Positions 14,804 through 26,490 of a DNA stretch of 64,000 nucleotides are shown here, one piece after another. The first letter of the stretch is position 1. Every line of letters starts with the position of its first letter. The position numbers were made by a program, and so were the translations under genes. This DNA comes from QHCF01 sp003244275 (lineage in GTDB: Bacteria; Actinomycetota; Acidimicrobiia; Acidimicrobiales; QHCF01). The stretch is from assembly GCA_036806345.1 (NCBI GenBank), contig DAIROT010000003.1:1-64000 (forward strand), in the 5' to 3' direction. The notes beneath the pieces were generated by a model that had not been told where the DNA came from, searched no databases, and was given only the letters and a program-made list of their open reading frames with translations.

Positions 14804-15768
14804 CGGCCGGGTACTCGGGGACCTCGGGGGAGAGGCGCCCCGTCCCCCGCCATCTGCTCTCGGTGGCCGACCTCGGACAAGAGGGGATCCAAGAGGTCAT
14901 GGCCTTGGCGGACTCCTTCGCCGAGGTCAGCGAGCGCAGCATTCCTCGGGTCCCCGCCCTGCGGGGCAAGACCGTGATGTCGTTGTTCTACGAGGACTCC
15001 ACCCGCACCCGGCTGTCGTTTGAAGCGGCGGCCAAGCGTCTGTCGGCCGACACCTTGACCTTCACGGTGTCGGCCTCTTCGGTCAGCAAGGGAGAGTGTC
15101 TGCGGGATACGGCGGAGACCATCAGCGCCATGGGAGTGGACGCGGTGGTTATCCGCCACGCCTCGGCCGGGGCGCCCTGGCAGGTGGCTTCCTGGGTCGA
15201 CGCCTGCGTCATCAACGCCGGCGACGGCTGGCACGAGCATCCCACCCAGGCTCTCCTCGACTGCTACACCATCCGCCAGCGGCGGGGCGGCCTGGCTGGG
15301 CTGCGCATCGCCATCGTCGGCGATGTCAAGCACAGTCGGGTGGCCCGCTCGGCGGTGCTGGCCTTCACCATCCTGGGAGCGGACGTGACCCTGGTGTCGC
15401 CCCCCACCCTTCTACCCCCCTCGCTCGCCGGGTGGCCGGTGGAGGTGAGCCACGACCTCGACGCAGTGGTGGGCAAGGCCGACGTGGTCTACCTGCTGCG
15501 GATCCAGGCCGAGCGGATCACCGAGAGTCTCCTACCTTCCCTACGGGAGTACACCGCCGGCTACGGACTCACTCGGGAGCGGGCCCGCCTGCTGTCCAGC
15601 GATGCACTGGTCATGCATCCCGGGCCCATGAACCGGGGAGTGGAGATCGCCGCCGAGGTGGCCGAGCTGCCGGCGTCAGTAATCACCCGTCAGGTGGCCA
15701 ACGGGATAGTCGTGCGCATGGCCGTGCTTTATCTATTGCTCGGATCGGGGGCTGACCTTGTCCTGTGA
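14800..15768 (+). CDS. pyrB: aspartate carbamoyltransferase catalytic subunit
   Basis: Condenses carbamoyl phosphate and aspartate, the first committed pyrimidine step. 322 residues. The carbamoyl-phosphate motif STRTR is in YEDSTRTRLSFE, followed by HEHPTQALLDCYTI, the aspartate-domain IVGDVKHSRVARSA and the C-terminal HPGPMNRGVEIA. No pyrI regulatory subunit is present, as usual outside enterics. TTG 14800 overlaps the pyrR stop. Ends within the start of pyrC. Confidence 0.96.
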   Translation: MTAGYSGTSGERRPVPRHLLSVADLGQEGIQEVMALADSFAEVSERSIPRVPALRGKTVMSLFYEDSTRTRLSFEAAAKRLSADTLTFTVSASSVSKGECLRDTAETISAMGVDAVVIRHASAGAPWQVASWVDACVINAGDGWHEHPTQALLDCYTIRQRRGGLAGLRIAIVGDVKHSRVARSAVLAFTILGADVTLVSPPTLLPPSLAGWPVEVSHDLDAVVGKADVVYLLRIQAERITESLLPSLREYTAGYGLTRERARLLSSDALVMHPGPMNRGVEIAAEVAELPASVITRQVANGIVVRMAVLYLLLGSGADLVL

Positions 15769-17054
15769 ATTTGGGGCGGCTCTCCTCATCCGGGGTGGTC
15801 AGGTGATTGACGCCGGAGGATCCCGACTGGCCGATGTCGCCCTGCGGGGAGAGGTCATCGAGGCGGTCGGCCCGGGTCTGGACGTGCCCAGCGGAGCCAG
15901 GGTGCTCGATGCTGGCGGGGGTGGCTCCCGGTCTGGTGGATCTCCACGCCCACCTCCGCCAACCGGGCCGAGAGGAGGCCGAGTGTGTGGAGACCGGTGC
16001 CCGGGCGGCATCCCTGGGCGGGTACACCGCGGTGGTGGCCATGCCCAACACCGAGCCGGCCCTGGACTGTGCCGGGGCGGTGCGCCAGGTTCTCGAGCTG
16101 GGGTCCGACGCCATGGTCGACGTGTCGGTGGCCGGGGCCATCACCGTGGGCCGCCACGGTGAGCGCCTGGCCCCCATGGCCGAGATGGCAGCCCTCGGCG
16201 TGCGGATCTTCACCGACGACGGCGATGGGGTTCAGGACGCCGGGCTCATGCGCCGAGCCTTCGAGTACGCCCTACCTCTGGGGGTGACACTGGCTCAGCA
16301 CTGCGAGGAAGCTTCGCTGGCGGCTGGGGGACACATGCACGAGGGAGAGTGGTCGGCCCGCCTGGGCGTGCCGGGCCAACCTGGGCTGGCCGAGGAGCTC
16401 ATGGCCTGGCGCGACGTCGCCCTGGCCCGCCTCACTGGCGGACGCCTCCATCTGCTGCACCTGTCCACTGCGGTGTCCATGGGGCTGGTCGGGGCGGCCA
16501 AGGCGGACGGGGTAGCCGTGACGGCTGAGGTCACCCCCCACCACCTGTGCCTGACCGACGCAGTAGTGGCCGGCTATGACCCGCTGTTCAAGGTCAATCC
16601 GCCCCTGCGCGGCCCGAGCGATGTGGCCGCCCTGCGGTCAGCGCTGAGCAACGGAGTGATCGACGCCATCGCCACCGACCACGCTCCCCACCCCCCAGAG
16701 GCCAAGGAAGCTCCCTTCGACCGAGCCGCGCCGGGGATGATCGGGCTGGAGACCGCCCTGAGCGTGATCCTCACCGAGCTGTCGCCGGACCTATCCTTTG
16801 GAACCATCCTGGGTTTGCTGTCCTGGCAGCCAGCTGCCATCGCCGGGCTGGCCGCCCACGGTGGCCCGGTGGCGGCCGGGGGGGTGGCCAACCTCTGCGT
16901 TATCGACCCGGTGGCCAACTGGGTGGTCGACCCGGCCCGGGGCGCCAGTCGCAGCCGCAATACACCCTTTGCCGGCAAGCGTCTCACCGGCCGCGTACGC
17001 CACACCGTGCACCGGGGCGAGCCCGTGGTGATCAACGGCGAGGCCCAGCGATGA
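15758..17054 (+). pseudogene. pyrC: dihydroorotase, interrupted by a one-base frameshift
   Basis: Type I dihydroorotase, zinc enzyme cyclising carbamoyl aspartate. Residues 1-52 (LLIRGGQVIDAGGSRLADVALRG ... VLDAGG) are in one frame from TTG 15758; the rest, from VAPGLVDLHAHLRQPG onwards, is in another. The junction is a run of five Gs at about 15916-15920; removing one G restores DAGG-VAPGLVDLHAHL. All catalytic parts downstream are intact: HxH, MPNTEP, FTDDGDGVQD, LAQHCEE, LLHLST and ATDHAPH. An assembly or sequencing indel is the simplest explanation, because the gene is essential here and ends in an ATGA overlap with carA. Confidence 0.9.
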
Positions 17055-18179
17055 CCAGCGACGCCCTCTTGGTGCTGGCCGACGGGGCGGTGTTCGAGGG
17101 CGAGGCCGCCGGCGCATGGCCGTCGGGCGGCATGGCGACCGGTGAGCTGGTCTTCAACACGGTGATGAGCGGATACCAGGAGGTCATCACCGACCCGTCC
17201 TACTCCGGTCAGATCGTGGCCTTCACCTACCCCCACATAGGCAACTACGGGGTGGCGCCCCCCGATGCCGAGAGCAGCCGGCCCCACTGCCGGGGCATCG
17301 TGGTGCGCGAGCTGGCCGGCCGGCGCAGCAACTGGCGCTCGGTGGAGGACCTGGGTGCCTACCTCGCTCGCCATGGCGTGGCGGCCATCACCGGAGTCGA
17401 CACCCGGCGGCTGACCCGTCACATCCGCCAGGCCGGCTCGATGGGAGCGGCCTTTGGCCCGGTGGACATCACGGACGATGCCGCTCTGCTGGCCGCGGCT
17501 CGAGCTGAGCCGGGCACGGATGGGATGGACCTGGTGGCGGGGGTCACCACCGCCACGCCCTACCGGTGCGGCCACGGACCGTTCAAGGTGGTGGCATATG
17601 ACTTCGGGGTCAAGTCCTCCATGCTGGGTCACCTCGGGGCGTTGGCCACGGTGGAGGTGGTCCCCGCTTCCACCCCGGCCGGAGAGGTCCTGGCCGGCCG
17701 GCCCGACGGTGTCTTCTTGTCCAACGGGCCGGGCGACCCGGCCGCCCTGGGCTACGCGGTTGACGCCATCTCGGGACTGTTGGGCGAGGTGCCAATCTTC
17801 GGTATCTGCATGGGCTACCAACTGTTGGCCGTTGCCCTGGGGGGGAGCAGCTTCAAGCTGGCCTTTGGCCACCATGGCGGCAACCACCCGGTTCGCCGCC
17901 TGGCCACCGGGGCGGTGGAGATCACCAGCCACAACCACAGCTACGCAGTCGCCGAGGACTCGCTGGAAGGGACCGAGATCTCCCACATCGACCTCAACGA
18001 CGGGGTGGTCGAGGGCATCAGAGCACCCGGCCAGCGAGCCTTTGGTGTCCAGTACCACCCCGAGGCAGGACCGGGCCCTCACGACGCCCGGTACCTGTTC
18101 GAGGAATTCCGGGCGCTCATGGCCGGCTCCGCCGGCGTTAGTGGGGCCGGCGAGGCCGGCGTGGGTGGGGGAGGCGGGC

Positions 18180-18187
<8 letters not shown>
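17051..18187 (+). CDS. carA: carbamoyl-phosphate synthase small (glutaminase) subunit
   Basis: Releases ammonia from glutamine for CarB. 378 residues. N-terminal domain MATGELVFNTVMSGYQEVITDPSYSGQIV; class I glutamine amidotransferase domain with nucleophile Cys in FGICMGYQLLA (usual form GICLGHQ), SHNHSYAV and the His-Glu pair in QYHPEAGPGPHD. The C-terminal 15 residues are Gly/Ala-rich. Coupled to pyrC by ATGA; its last eight bases overlap carB. Confidence 0.96.
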
Positions 18188-21545
<3,358 letters not shown>

Positions 21546-21612
21546 GGCGGTTTTTGTGAGCTGGCGACTCGGCTGGACACCGCGGGTGACCCAGTCCGCC
21601 AGACCCAACCGT

Positions 21613-21658
21613 TCTTGCCCGAAAAATGGTTGCTATAGCAACCACTCTTCGGACAAGA
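21613..21658. promoter_or_regulatory. large compound inverted repeat upstream of pyrD
   Basis: A perfect 18-base palindrome (21627-21644, GGTTGCTATAGCAACC core) is nested in outer arms TCTTGCCCGAA (21613-21623) and TTCGGACAAGA (21648-21658), which pair with one mismatch. Both share the centre 21635/21636. There is no T-run, so it is not a normal terminator. It lies in the only non-overlapping gap of the pyr operon and could be an operator or an mRNA processing hairpin. Confidence 0.6.
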
Positions 21659-21681
21659 GCTGGTCACGATCGCCCCGGAGC

Positions 21682-22593
21682 GTGGATCTGTCCACCGAGG
21701 TGGGATCAGTTCGCCTGGCCAACCCGGTCATGACCGCATCGGGTACGTCTGGTCACGGCGCCGAGCTGGCCCCCTACCTGGACCTCGGTTCGCTGGGAGC
21801 CGTCGTCGTCAAGTCCCTGTCCGACCGGCCCTGGCCCGGCAACCCGGCGCCTCGCGTGCATCCCAGCCCGGCCGGGATGCTCAACAGCGTTGGACTTCAG
21901 GGACCCGGCGTCGCCGCCTGGCTGGATGACGACCTCCCGCCACTGTTGGCCACCGGCGCTCAGGTCGTCGTCAGCATCTGGGGGGCTCGGGTGGAGGAGA
22001 TGGCACAGGCGGCACAACTGCTGGCTGGCGCACCTCCTGGGGTCATAGCGGTGGAGGTCAATCTGAGCTGCCCCAACCTGGAGGACCGGCGTCGGATGTT
22101 CGCCCACTCGCGTTCGGCCACGGCCGAGGCGGTGGCGGCCACCGCCGCCTGTGGTCGGCCCCGGTGGGCCAAGCTCAGCCCCAACGTGGCCGACCTGTGC
22201 GAGATCGCCGGAGCCGCCCTGGAGGCGGGAGCCGAGGCCCTGACGCTCGTCAACACGCTCCTCGGCATGGCATTTGACCCGGCCAGCGGTCGGCCTCGGC
22301 TGGGCGCTGGCGTGGCCGGGCTGTCCGGACCAGCCATGCATCCGGTGGCGGTGAGGGCCGTGTACGACTGCCGAGCGGCCTTCCCCGAAGCGCCCATTGT
22401 GGGTGTCGGCGGGGTGGCCAGAGGTATTGACGCGGCTGAGCTCCTGGTGGCCGGGGCCAACGCGGTACAGGTGGGCACGGCCAGCTTTGCCGACCCAAGG
22501 GCCCCAGCTCGGATCCTTGGGGAGCTGGGCCAGTGGTGCCAGGCCAACGGTGTGCAACGAATCGACGATCTCATTGGAGCCACCCGTGAATGA
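21682..22593 (+). CDS. pyrD: dihydroorotate dehydrogenase, class 1B-like
   Basis: FMN enzyme oxidising dihydroorotate to orotate. 303 residues from GTG 21682, matching the family start (VDLSTEVGSVRLANPVMTASG). Lys in VVVKSLSDRP, EVNLSCPN, KLSPNV, LVNTLLGMAFD and GVGGVARGIDA are the usual flavin and substrate segments; Cys rather than Ser is expected as base in class 1 enzymes and a Cys is present in NLSCPN. No pyrK electron-transfer subunit is adjacent. A further in-frame GTG (21556) would add 42 residues of non-conserved sequence. Overlaps pyrF by eight bases. Confidence 0.9.
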   Translation: MDLSTEVGSVRLANPVMTASGTSGHGAELAPYLDLGSLGAVVVKSLSDRPWPGNPAPRVHPSPAGMLNSVGLQGPGVAAWLDDDLPPLLATGAQVVVSIWGARVEEMAQAAQLLAGAPPGVIAVEVNLSCPNLEDRRRMFAHSRSATAEAVAATAACGRPRWAKLSPNVADLCEIAGAALEAGAEALTLVNTLLGMAFDPASGRPRLGAGVAGLSGPAMHPVAVRAVYDCRAAFPEAPIVGVGGVARGIDAAELLVAGANAVQVGTASFADPRAPARILGELGQWCQANGVQRIDDLIGATRE

Positions 22594-23347
22594 GTCCATT
22601 GATCCGGCCCTTGCCCGTCAGCGTCTGGCTCTGGCTCTTGATGTGGACGACCTGGTGGCCGCCACCCGACTGGCCCGTGACCTGCAACCGTGGTTTGGGG
22701 TGGCCAAGGTGGGCCTGGAGCTGTTCAGCGCAGCCGGCCCTGAGGTGGTGGCCGCCCTGGTCGGTTGCGGCTACCGGGTGTTCGTCGACCTCAAGCTGCA
22801 CGACATCCCTACGACCGTGGAGAGAGCCAGCCGCGTCCTGGGCGGCCTGGGTGCCAGCTTCGTGACCATGCACGCCGCGGGCGGGGTTCCCATGCTTCAC
22901 GCCGGGGTCGAGGGACTGGCCGAGGGGGCGACCGCCGCCGGCCTTCCTGCGCCGATCGCCCTGGCCGTCACTGTGCTTACCAGCGCGCCCGGTGTCATGC
23001 CGCAAGTGCTGGAGGAGCGCTTGGCGGCTGCCCGAGAGGCGGGCTGCGGGGGGGTGGTGTGCGCGGCGAGCGACGTCGGCCTGGTCAAGCGGGTGGCGAC
23101 CGTCGGGGAGCAGGTCCGGTCCCTCCTCGCCGTCGTACCCGGCATCCGTCCGGCTGGGACCGACGCTCACGACCAGGTCCGGGCGGCAACCCCGCAGGCC
23201 GCATTGGCGGCCGGAGCCGACCTGCTGGTGGTGGGCCGGGCGGTCACTGCCGCTCCCGACCCCCAGGCAGCTGCCTCCGCCCTGGTGGAGTCGGTGATCT
23301 CCGCCCTGACTGGCTCCCCCGCAGAGTCGTTAGGGCCTAGCGTCTGA
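22586..23347 (+). CDS. pyrF: orotidine-5'-phosphate decarboxylase
   Basis: Last step to UMP. 253 residues from GTG 22586. LALALDVDD gives the first active-site Asp, and the catalytic signature is FVDLKLHDIPTTV. VTVLTSAPG, AASDVGLVK and VVPGIRPAGTDAHDQ (phosphate-binding loop) follow in order. Last gene of the operon; converges on the MhuD-like gene. Confidence 0.96.
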   Translation: MNESIDPALARQRLALALDVDDLVAATRLARDLQPWFGVAKVGLELFSAAGPEVVAALVGCGYRVFVDLKLHDIPTTVERASRVLGGLGASFVTMHAAGGVPMLHAGVEGLAEGATAAGLPAPIALAVTVLTSAPGVMPQVLEERLAAAREAGCGGVVCAASDVGLVKRVATVGEQVRSLLAVVPGIRPAGTDAHDQVRAATPQAALAAGADLLVVGRAVTAAPDPQAAASALVESVISALTGSPAESLGPSV

Positions 23348-23350
23348 AAT

Positions 23351-23366
23351 CCACTGGTTGCAGTGG
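23351..23366. terminator. small hairpin between convergent pyrF and mhuD-like genes
   Basis: CCACTG (23351-23356) and CAGTGG (23361-23366) form a perfect 6-bp stem with a GTTG loop, three bases after the pyrF stop. No T-tract follows on either strand, so terminator function is only suggested by position. Confidence 0.3.
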
Positions 23367-23386
23367 TGACGCCTGTCCGACTGCCT

Positions 23387-23725
23387 CTACTGCTGGCCGA
23401 GGTCGACGGCTTCGTAGGACCAGAGCTCGCTCCCGACTGTAACCGGCTCGGGCTTCTCGCTGGGCGCAGCGCTCTCGGTGCCGGTATCCGCTCCCCGGTG
23501 ACCGTGGGCGAAGGCGGGAGACGAGGCCCACTCCTCAAAGGCCTTCGCGTCTCGCCATCGCGTGACCACCAGCCAGGTTGATCGCCCATCCGTAGGCTGG
23601 AGAAGCTCGAAACCCTCGAACCCGTCGGCCGCATCTACTGCTCTCGCCCGGCCGGCAAACCTTCGCGCCAGCTCGGGCCCCTTGCCCTCGGCTACCTCAA
23701 TGGCATTGATCCGGATTATCGACAT
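23387..23725 (-). CDS. mhuD: MhuD-like heme-degrading monooxygenase
   Basis: 112 residues, ABM-fold (IsdG/MhuD) protein that opens heme to release iron. It parallels Mycobacterium tuberculosis MhuD: IRINAIEV puts Asn at position 7, RRFAGRARAVDAADGFEGFELLQP matches the central block, and AFEEW puts Trp at position 66. Histidines at 74 and 76 flank the expected heme-ligand position 75. A 15-residue insert rich in Glu/Ser/Pro precedes the final strand. ATG 23725 is preferred over 23743 because it reproduces the family N-terminus. A dyad-symmetric element lies 60-120 bases upstream. Substrate is inferred from the family. Confidence 0.8.
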   Translation of the reverse strand: MSIIRINAIEVAEGKGPELARRFAGRARAVDAADGFEGFELLQPTDGRSTWLVVTRWRDAKAFEEWASSPAFAHGHRGADTGTESAAPSEKPEPVTVGSELWSYEAVDLGQQ

Positions 23726-23784
23726 GGCCCCATCATCGCTCATCGTCGAGTCGATGACTCTTGACCGACTCCGTCGTTTGATCT

Positions 23785-23844
23785 ACATGTGACCCGCACT
23801 ACGTGTCACATGTCCATCTCCCTCGGCGCCGACAAGCATGTGAC
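23785..23844. promoter_or_regulatory. operator-like element: three CATGTGAC boxes
   Basis: ACATGTGAC (23785-23793) and its exact inverse GTCACATGT (23805-23813) form a perfect 9-bp dyad with an 11-base spacer; a third CATGTGAC lies at 23837-23844. They are upstream of the mhuD-like gene, 60-119 bases before its start. Candidate binding sites for an iron, heme or redox regulator; none is known to me with this spacing. Confidence 0.5.
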
Positions 23845-23900
23845 GCCGTCGAAAGCAAAGATTCGGGTCGGCTTCAATATCGCGCGGTATGGCCCACAGG

Positions 23901-24512
23901 TCAGGGCTCTTCACGCGTGCATCCGGGCCAACGGCCGTTGCGCACTCGAGCCGTGTCCTCATCGAGGCCCGCAACCTGGTCCTGAGCCGCTGACAGCTCG
24001 CTCATCCGGTACAGCGCAGTCAGGGTGATGCCCTCGGCCGCCAGGGCCTGGGTACCCCCTGCTCCACGGTCGATGACGCACAGCGCCCCGGTGATGACCG
24101 CCCCCAGCTCCCGCAGGGCGGTACAGGAGGCAACCACCTGGCCACCTGAAGTGACCACGTCCTCCACCACGACCAGGTGCAGGCCGGCCACCTCCCCTCC
24201 CTCGGCCAGGCGAGCGGTGCCGTAGGCCTTGGCCTGCTTGCGGACGAAGACCGCCGGCAACCCAGTCAGTGCCGACATGGCCACCGCCAGCGGTACCCCT
24301 CCCAGCTCCAGACCAGCCAGAGACGAGGTTCCCGGAGGCACTAGGGCGACCATTGCCCTGCCTACCTCGGCCAGCAGCACTGGGTCCGACTCGAAGCGAT
24401 ACTTGTCGAAGTACTCGTTGCTGGTGGCTCCCGACCGCAGCGTGAAGGTGCCCTGCAGATGGGAGCGGTGGTAGATCTCCCTGGCCAGTTCAACCCGGTT
24501 CAAGGGCCTCAC
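23901..24512 (-). CDS. pyrE: orotate phosphoribosyltransferase
   Basis: Transfers phosphoribose from PRPP to orotate giving OMP. 203 residues. Substrate loop LQGTFTLRSGATSNEYFDKYRFE, KQAKAYGT mobile loop and the PRPP motif VVVEDVVTSGGQ are intact. It is apart from the main pyr operon, on the opposite strand, and its GTG start overlaps the end of the P55-like transporter gene by 23 bases. It therefore probably depends on the lprG-p55 transcript rather than on PyrR control. Confidence 0.95.
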   Translation of the reverse strand: MRPLNRVELAREIYHRSHLQGTFTLRSGATSNEYFDKYRFESDPVLLAEVGRAMVALVPPGTSSLAGLELGGVPLAVAMSALTGLPAVFVRKQAKAYGTARLAEGGEVAGLHLVVVEDVVTSGGQVVASCTALRELGAVITGALCVIDRGAGGTQALAAEGITLTALYRMSELSAAQDQVAGLDEDTARVRNGRWPGCTREEP

Positions 24513-26490
24513 CTCCCAGCAGAGCGGCCCCCAGCACGGCGGCCAGGGCGGCGCACACGGCCGCCCCCAGGAAGATGGTGTGAAGCTCGCTCAGTACGGC
24601 CCGGCTGATGGCCGCCTGGTAGGCCTGACAGTTCGCCGGGGTGGCCGGGCACAGCCGCAGCGGCGAGCCGATGTGGGTCTCGGCGGCGAAGAAGCGGTGC
24701 AGACCGACGGCGGTCAGCACCGACAGCCCAACCAGCATCCCGATGCTTCGGGCGACCACCACGAGGGCACTGGCCACTCCGTGGAGCTGGGGGCGCACCG
24801 AACCCAGCATGGCCGCGTTGACGGGGGCGATGGCCACTCCGAACCCCAGACCCGCGCCCACCAGCACCAGGTCGCTGGCATGCAAGGGGAAGCCGGGTGC
24901 CAACTGGGCCCCGAGGGTGGCGTCCGACCAGGTGGTCATGATCACGAACATGGCAGCCGCCAGGGCCATACCGACACCAGTGACCGCCGGATTGGCCAGG
25001 CCGCCACGGGGGGCCCGGCGACTCAGCCCCCGGCAGGCAGCCCCCCCGAGGACGGCACCCACCGGCACGGCGGCGAGGAACCGGACCAGCACCAGGGCGG
25101 CGTCCAACTGAGAATTGGGAAAACGGGTGACCCGGGCGAAGATCGGAATGTCGACCAAAGCGGCCATCAGGGCCGCGCCCACCGCCAGGTTGGTGAGGAT
25201 CGAGCCATAGGCCGGCCGAGCCGAGAAGGCGCGGAAGTCAACGAGAGGCGTTCGACAGTGGATCTCCCGCCAGACGAACAGCCCGGCCAGGGCGGCAGCG
25301 ATGGGCAGCACCACCCTGGCCTGGCTGGCGAGGATCTGGCGGCCAGGATCGGCGGTGGCAAAGGCGACGATTATGCAGGCCAGCACCCCGCCCAGCAGGA
25401 TGGCGCCGGTGATGTCGGACGACCGTATGGCGGCCGGCAGCTCTCGGAGGGGGATCAGAGGCCGCACCCGGACCCGGGGCCGCACCCAGACCCGGGGCCG
25501 TACCCGCGGTTGGCGCCGCCCCGGGCCGGGCGAGGTCGGGACACCCGGAACGGGGCTGGGTTCCGGCCGCCGGACCAGTACCGGGGCGACGAGCTCCCAG
25601 GCGGCGAAGGCGAACGCCAGCCCCACGGTGCCCAGGGCCAGGGGTGTGCTCACCCCCGCCCAACGGCCGCCGGCCAGGGGCTCGTACAGTCGTCCCCAGG
25701 TGACGCTGGTGGCCAGCGCCGCCGGGGCGGCCAGGAAGAGGACCCCTCCCGCCACCGCCAGCCCAGCCAGGACGCCACCCAGCACGTCAGGCCGGCCACG
25801 CTCGAGCCCGGCATCGGGGTGGGCGGAGCCACCCTGCAGGGAGGGGGCCGGGGAACTGGCGTCAACCGCCATGGCACCTCTCGAGGGCCGCCGGCTGGTG
25901 ACCACCAGACCGGCGGCCAGGGCGGCGCCCAGCGGCAGGTTGATCCAAAAGATCGCTCGCCACCCGGCCAGGGCCACGACCAGCGCCCCGTAGAGTGGGC
26001 CGACCACGCTGCCCAGCTCCTGGACCGCTCCCACCACGCCGAGGGGCAGACCCCGGCGGGGCGCCGGCCACAGGTCGGCCACCAGGGCCAGGGTCACCGG
26101 CACCAGGCCCCCACCGCCGAGCCCCTGGATGGTCCGGCCCACTACCACCGTCGCAAGGGTGTGGGCCCCGGCCGTGAGGGCTGAGCCCAGGGCGAAGGTG
26201 GCCAGGCAGCCGACCAGGGCGGGGGTACGCCCATGGTTGTCGGAGAGCCGGCCGACCAGGGGCAGCATGGCCACGTAGCCGAGTAGGAAGCCGCTGATGA
26301 TCGGTGTGGCCTGCTGCAGGTGGTCAAGGCTGAGCCCGACGCCGCCCATCATGTTGGGCAGCACCAGCACGACCACATAGGTGTCGGCCGCCCCCAGCAG
26401 CACCGCCGCGCTGGCCAGGCCCAGCTGCCAGCCGGCCCTGCTCCCCACCCGATCAGGTGGGGGGTGGAGTAATGGTGACCTTCTCGCCAT
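24490..26490 (-). CDS. P55-like MFS transporter (LprG partner)
   Basis: 666-residue major facilitator of the DHA2 (14-helix) type. The N-terminal third closely resembles mycobacterial P55 (Rv1410c): AAVLLGAADTYVVVLVLPNMM, FLLGYVAMLPLVGRLSDNHGR and GRTIQGLGGGGLVPVTLALV. P55 works with the lipoprotein LprG in export of triacylglycerides and related lipids, and lprG is directly upstream here. Start ATG 26490 has a strong ribosome site (CTGGAGGATT) and lies inside the end of lprG. A Pro/Arg-rich cytoplasmic loop (about residues 320-355) with PRV repeats is an unusual insert. Assignment as P55 rests on sequence pattern plus synteny. Confidence 0.85.
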   Translation of the reverse strand: MARRSPLLHPPPDRVGSRAGWQLGLASAAVLLGAADTYVVVLVLPNMMGGVGLSLDHLQQATPIISGFLLGYVAMLPLVGRLSDNHGRTPALVGCLATFALGSALTAGAHTLATVVVGRTIQGLGGGGLVPVTLALVADLWPAPRRGLPLGVVGAVQELGSVVGPLYGALVVALAGWRAIFWINLPLGAALAAGLVVTSRRPSRGAMAVDASSPAPSLQGGSAHPDAGLERGRPDVLGGVLAGLAVAGGVLFLAAPAALATSVTWGRLYEPLAGGRWAGVSTPLALGTVGLAFAFAAWELVAPVLVRRPEPSPVPGVPTSPGPGRRQPRVRPRVWVRPRVRVRPLIPLRELPAAIRSSDITGAILLGGVLACIIVAFATADPGRQILASQARVVLPIAAALAGLFVWREIHCRTPLVDFRAFSARPAYGSILTNLAVGAALMAALVDIPIFARVTRFPNSQLDAALVLVRFLAAVPVGAVLGGAACRGLSRRAPRGGLANPAVTGVGMALAAAMFVIMTTWSDATLGAQLAPGFPLHASDLVLVGAGLGFGVAIAPVNAAMLGSVRPQLHGVASALVVVARSIGMLVGLSVLTAVGLHRFFAAETHIGSPLRLCPATPANCQAYQAAISRAVLSELHTIFLGAAVCAALAAVLGAALLGGEALEPG

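Noticed and set aside
17454..18179. Extension of the carB frame upstream
   Set aside because: Antisense-quality peptide overlapping carA in another frame; CarB homology starts at GTG 18180.
23788..23810. CRP/FNR-like site (TGTGA ... TCACA)
   Set aside because: Half-sites are 13 bases apart; CRP-type operators need 6. Treated as a different operator.
23789..24028. Plus-strand ORF of 79 codons between mhuD and pyrE
   Set aside because: No ribosome site, no recognisable motif, and more than half lies antisense to pyrE.
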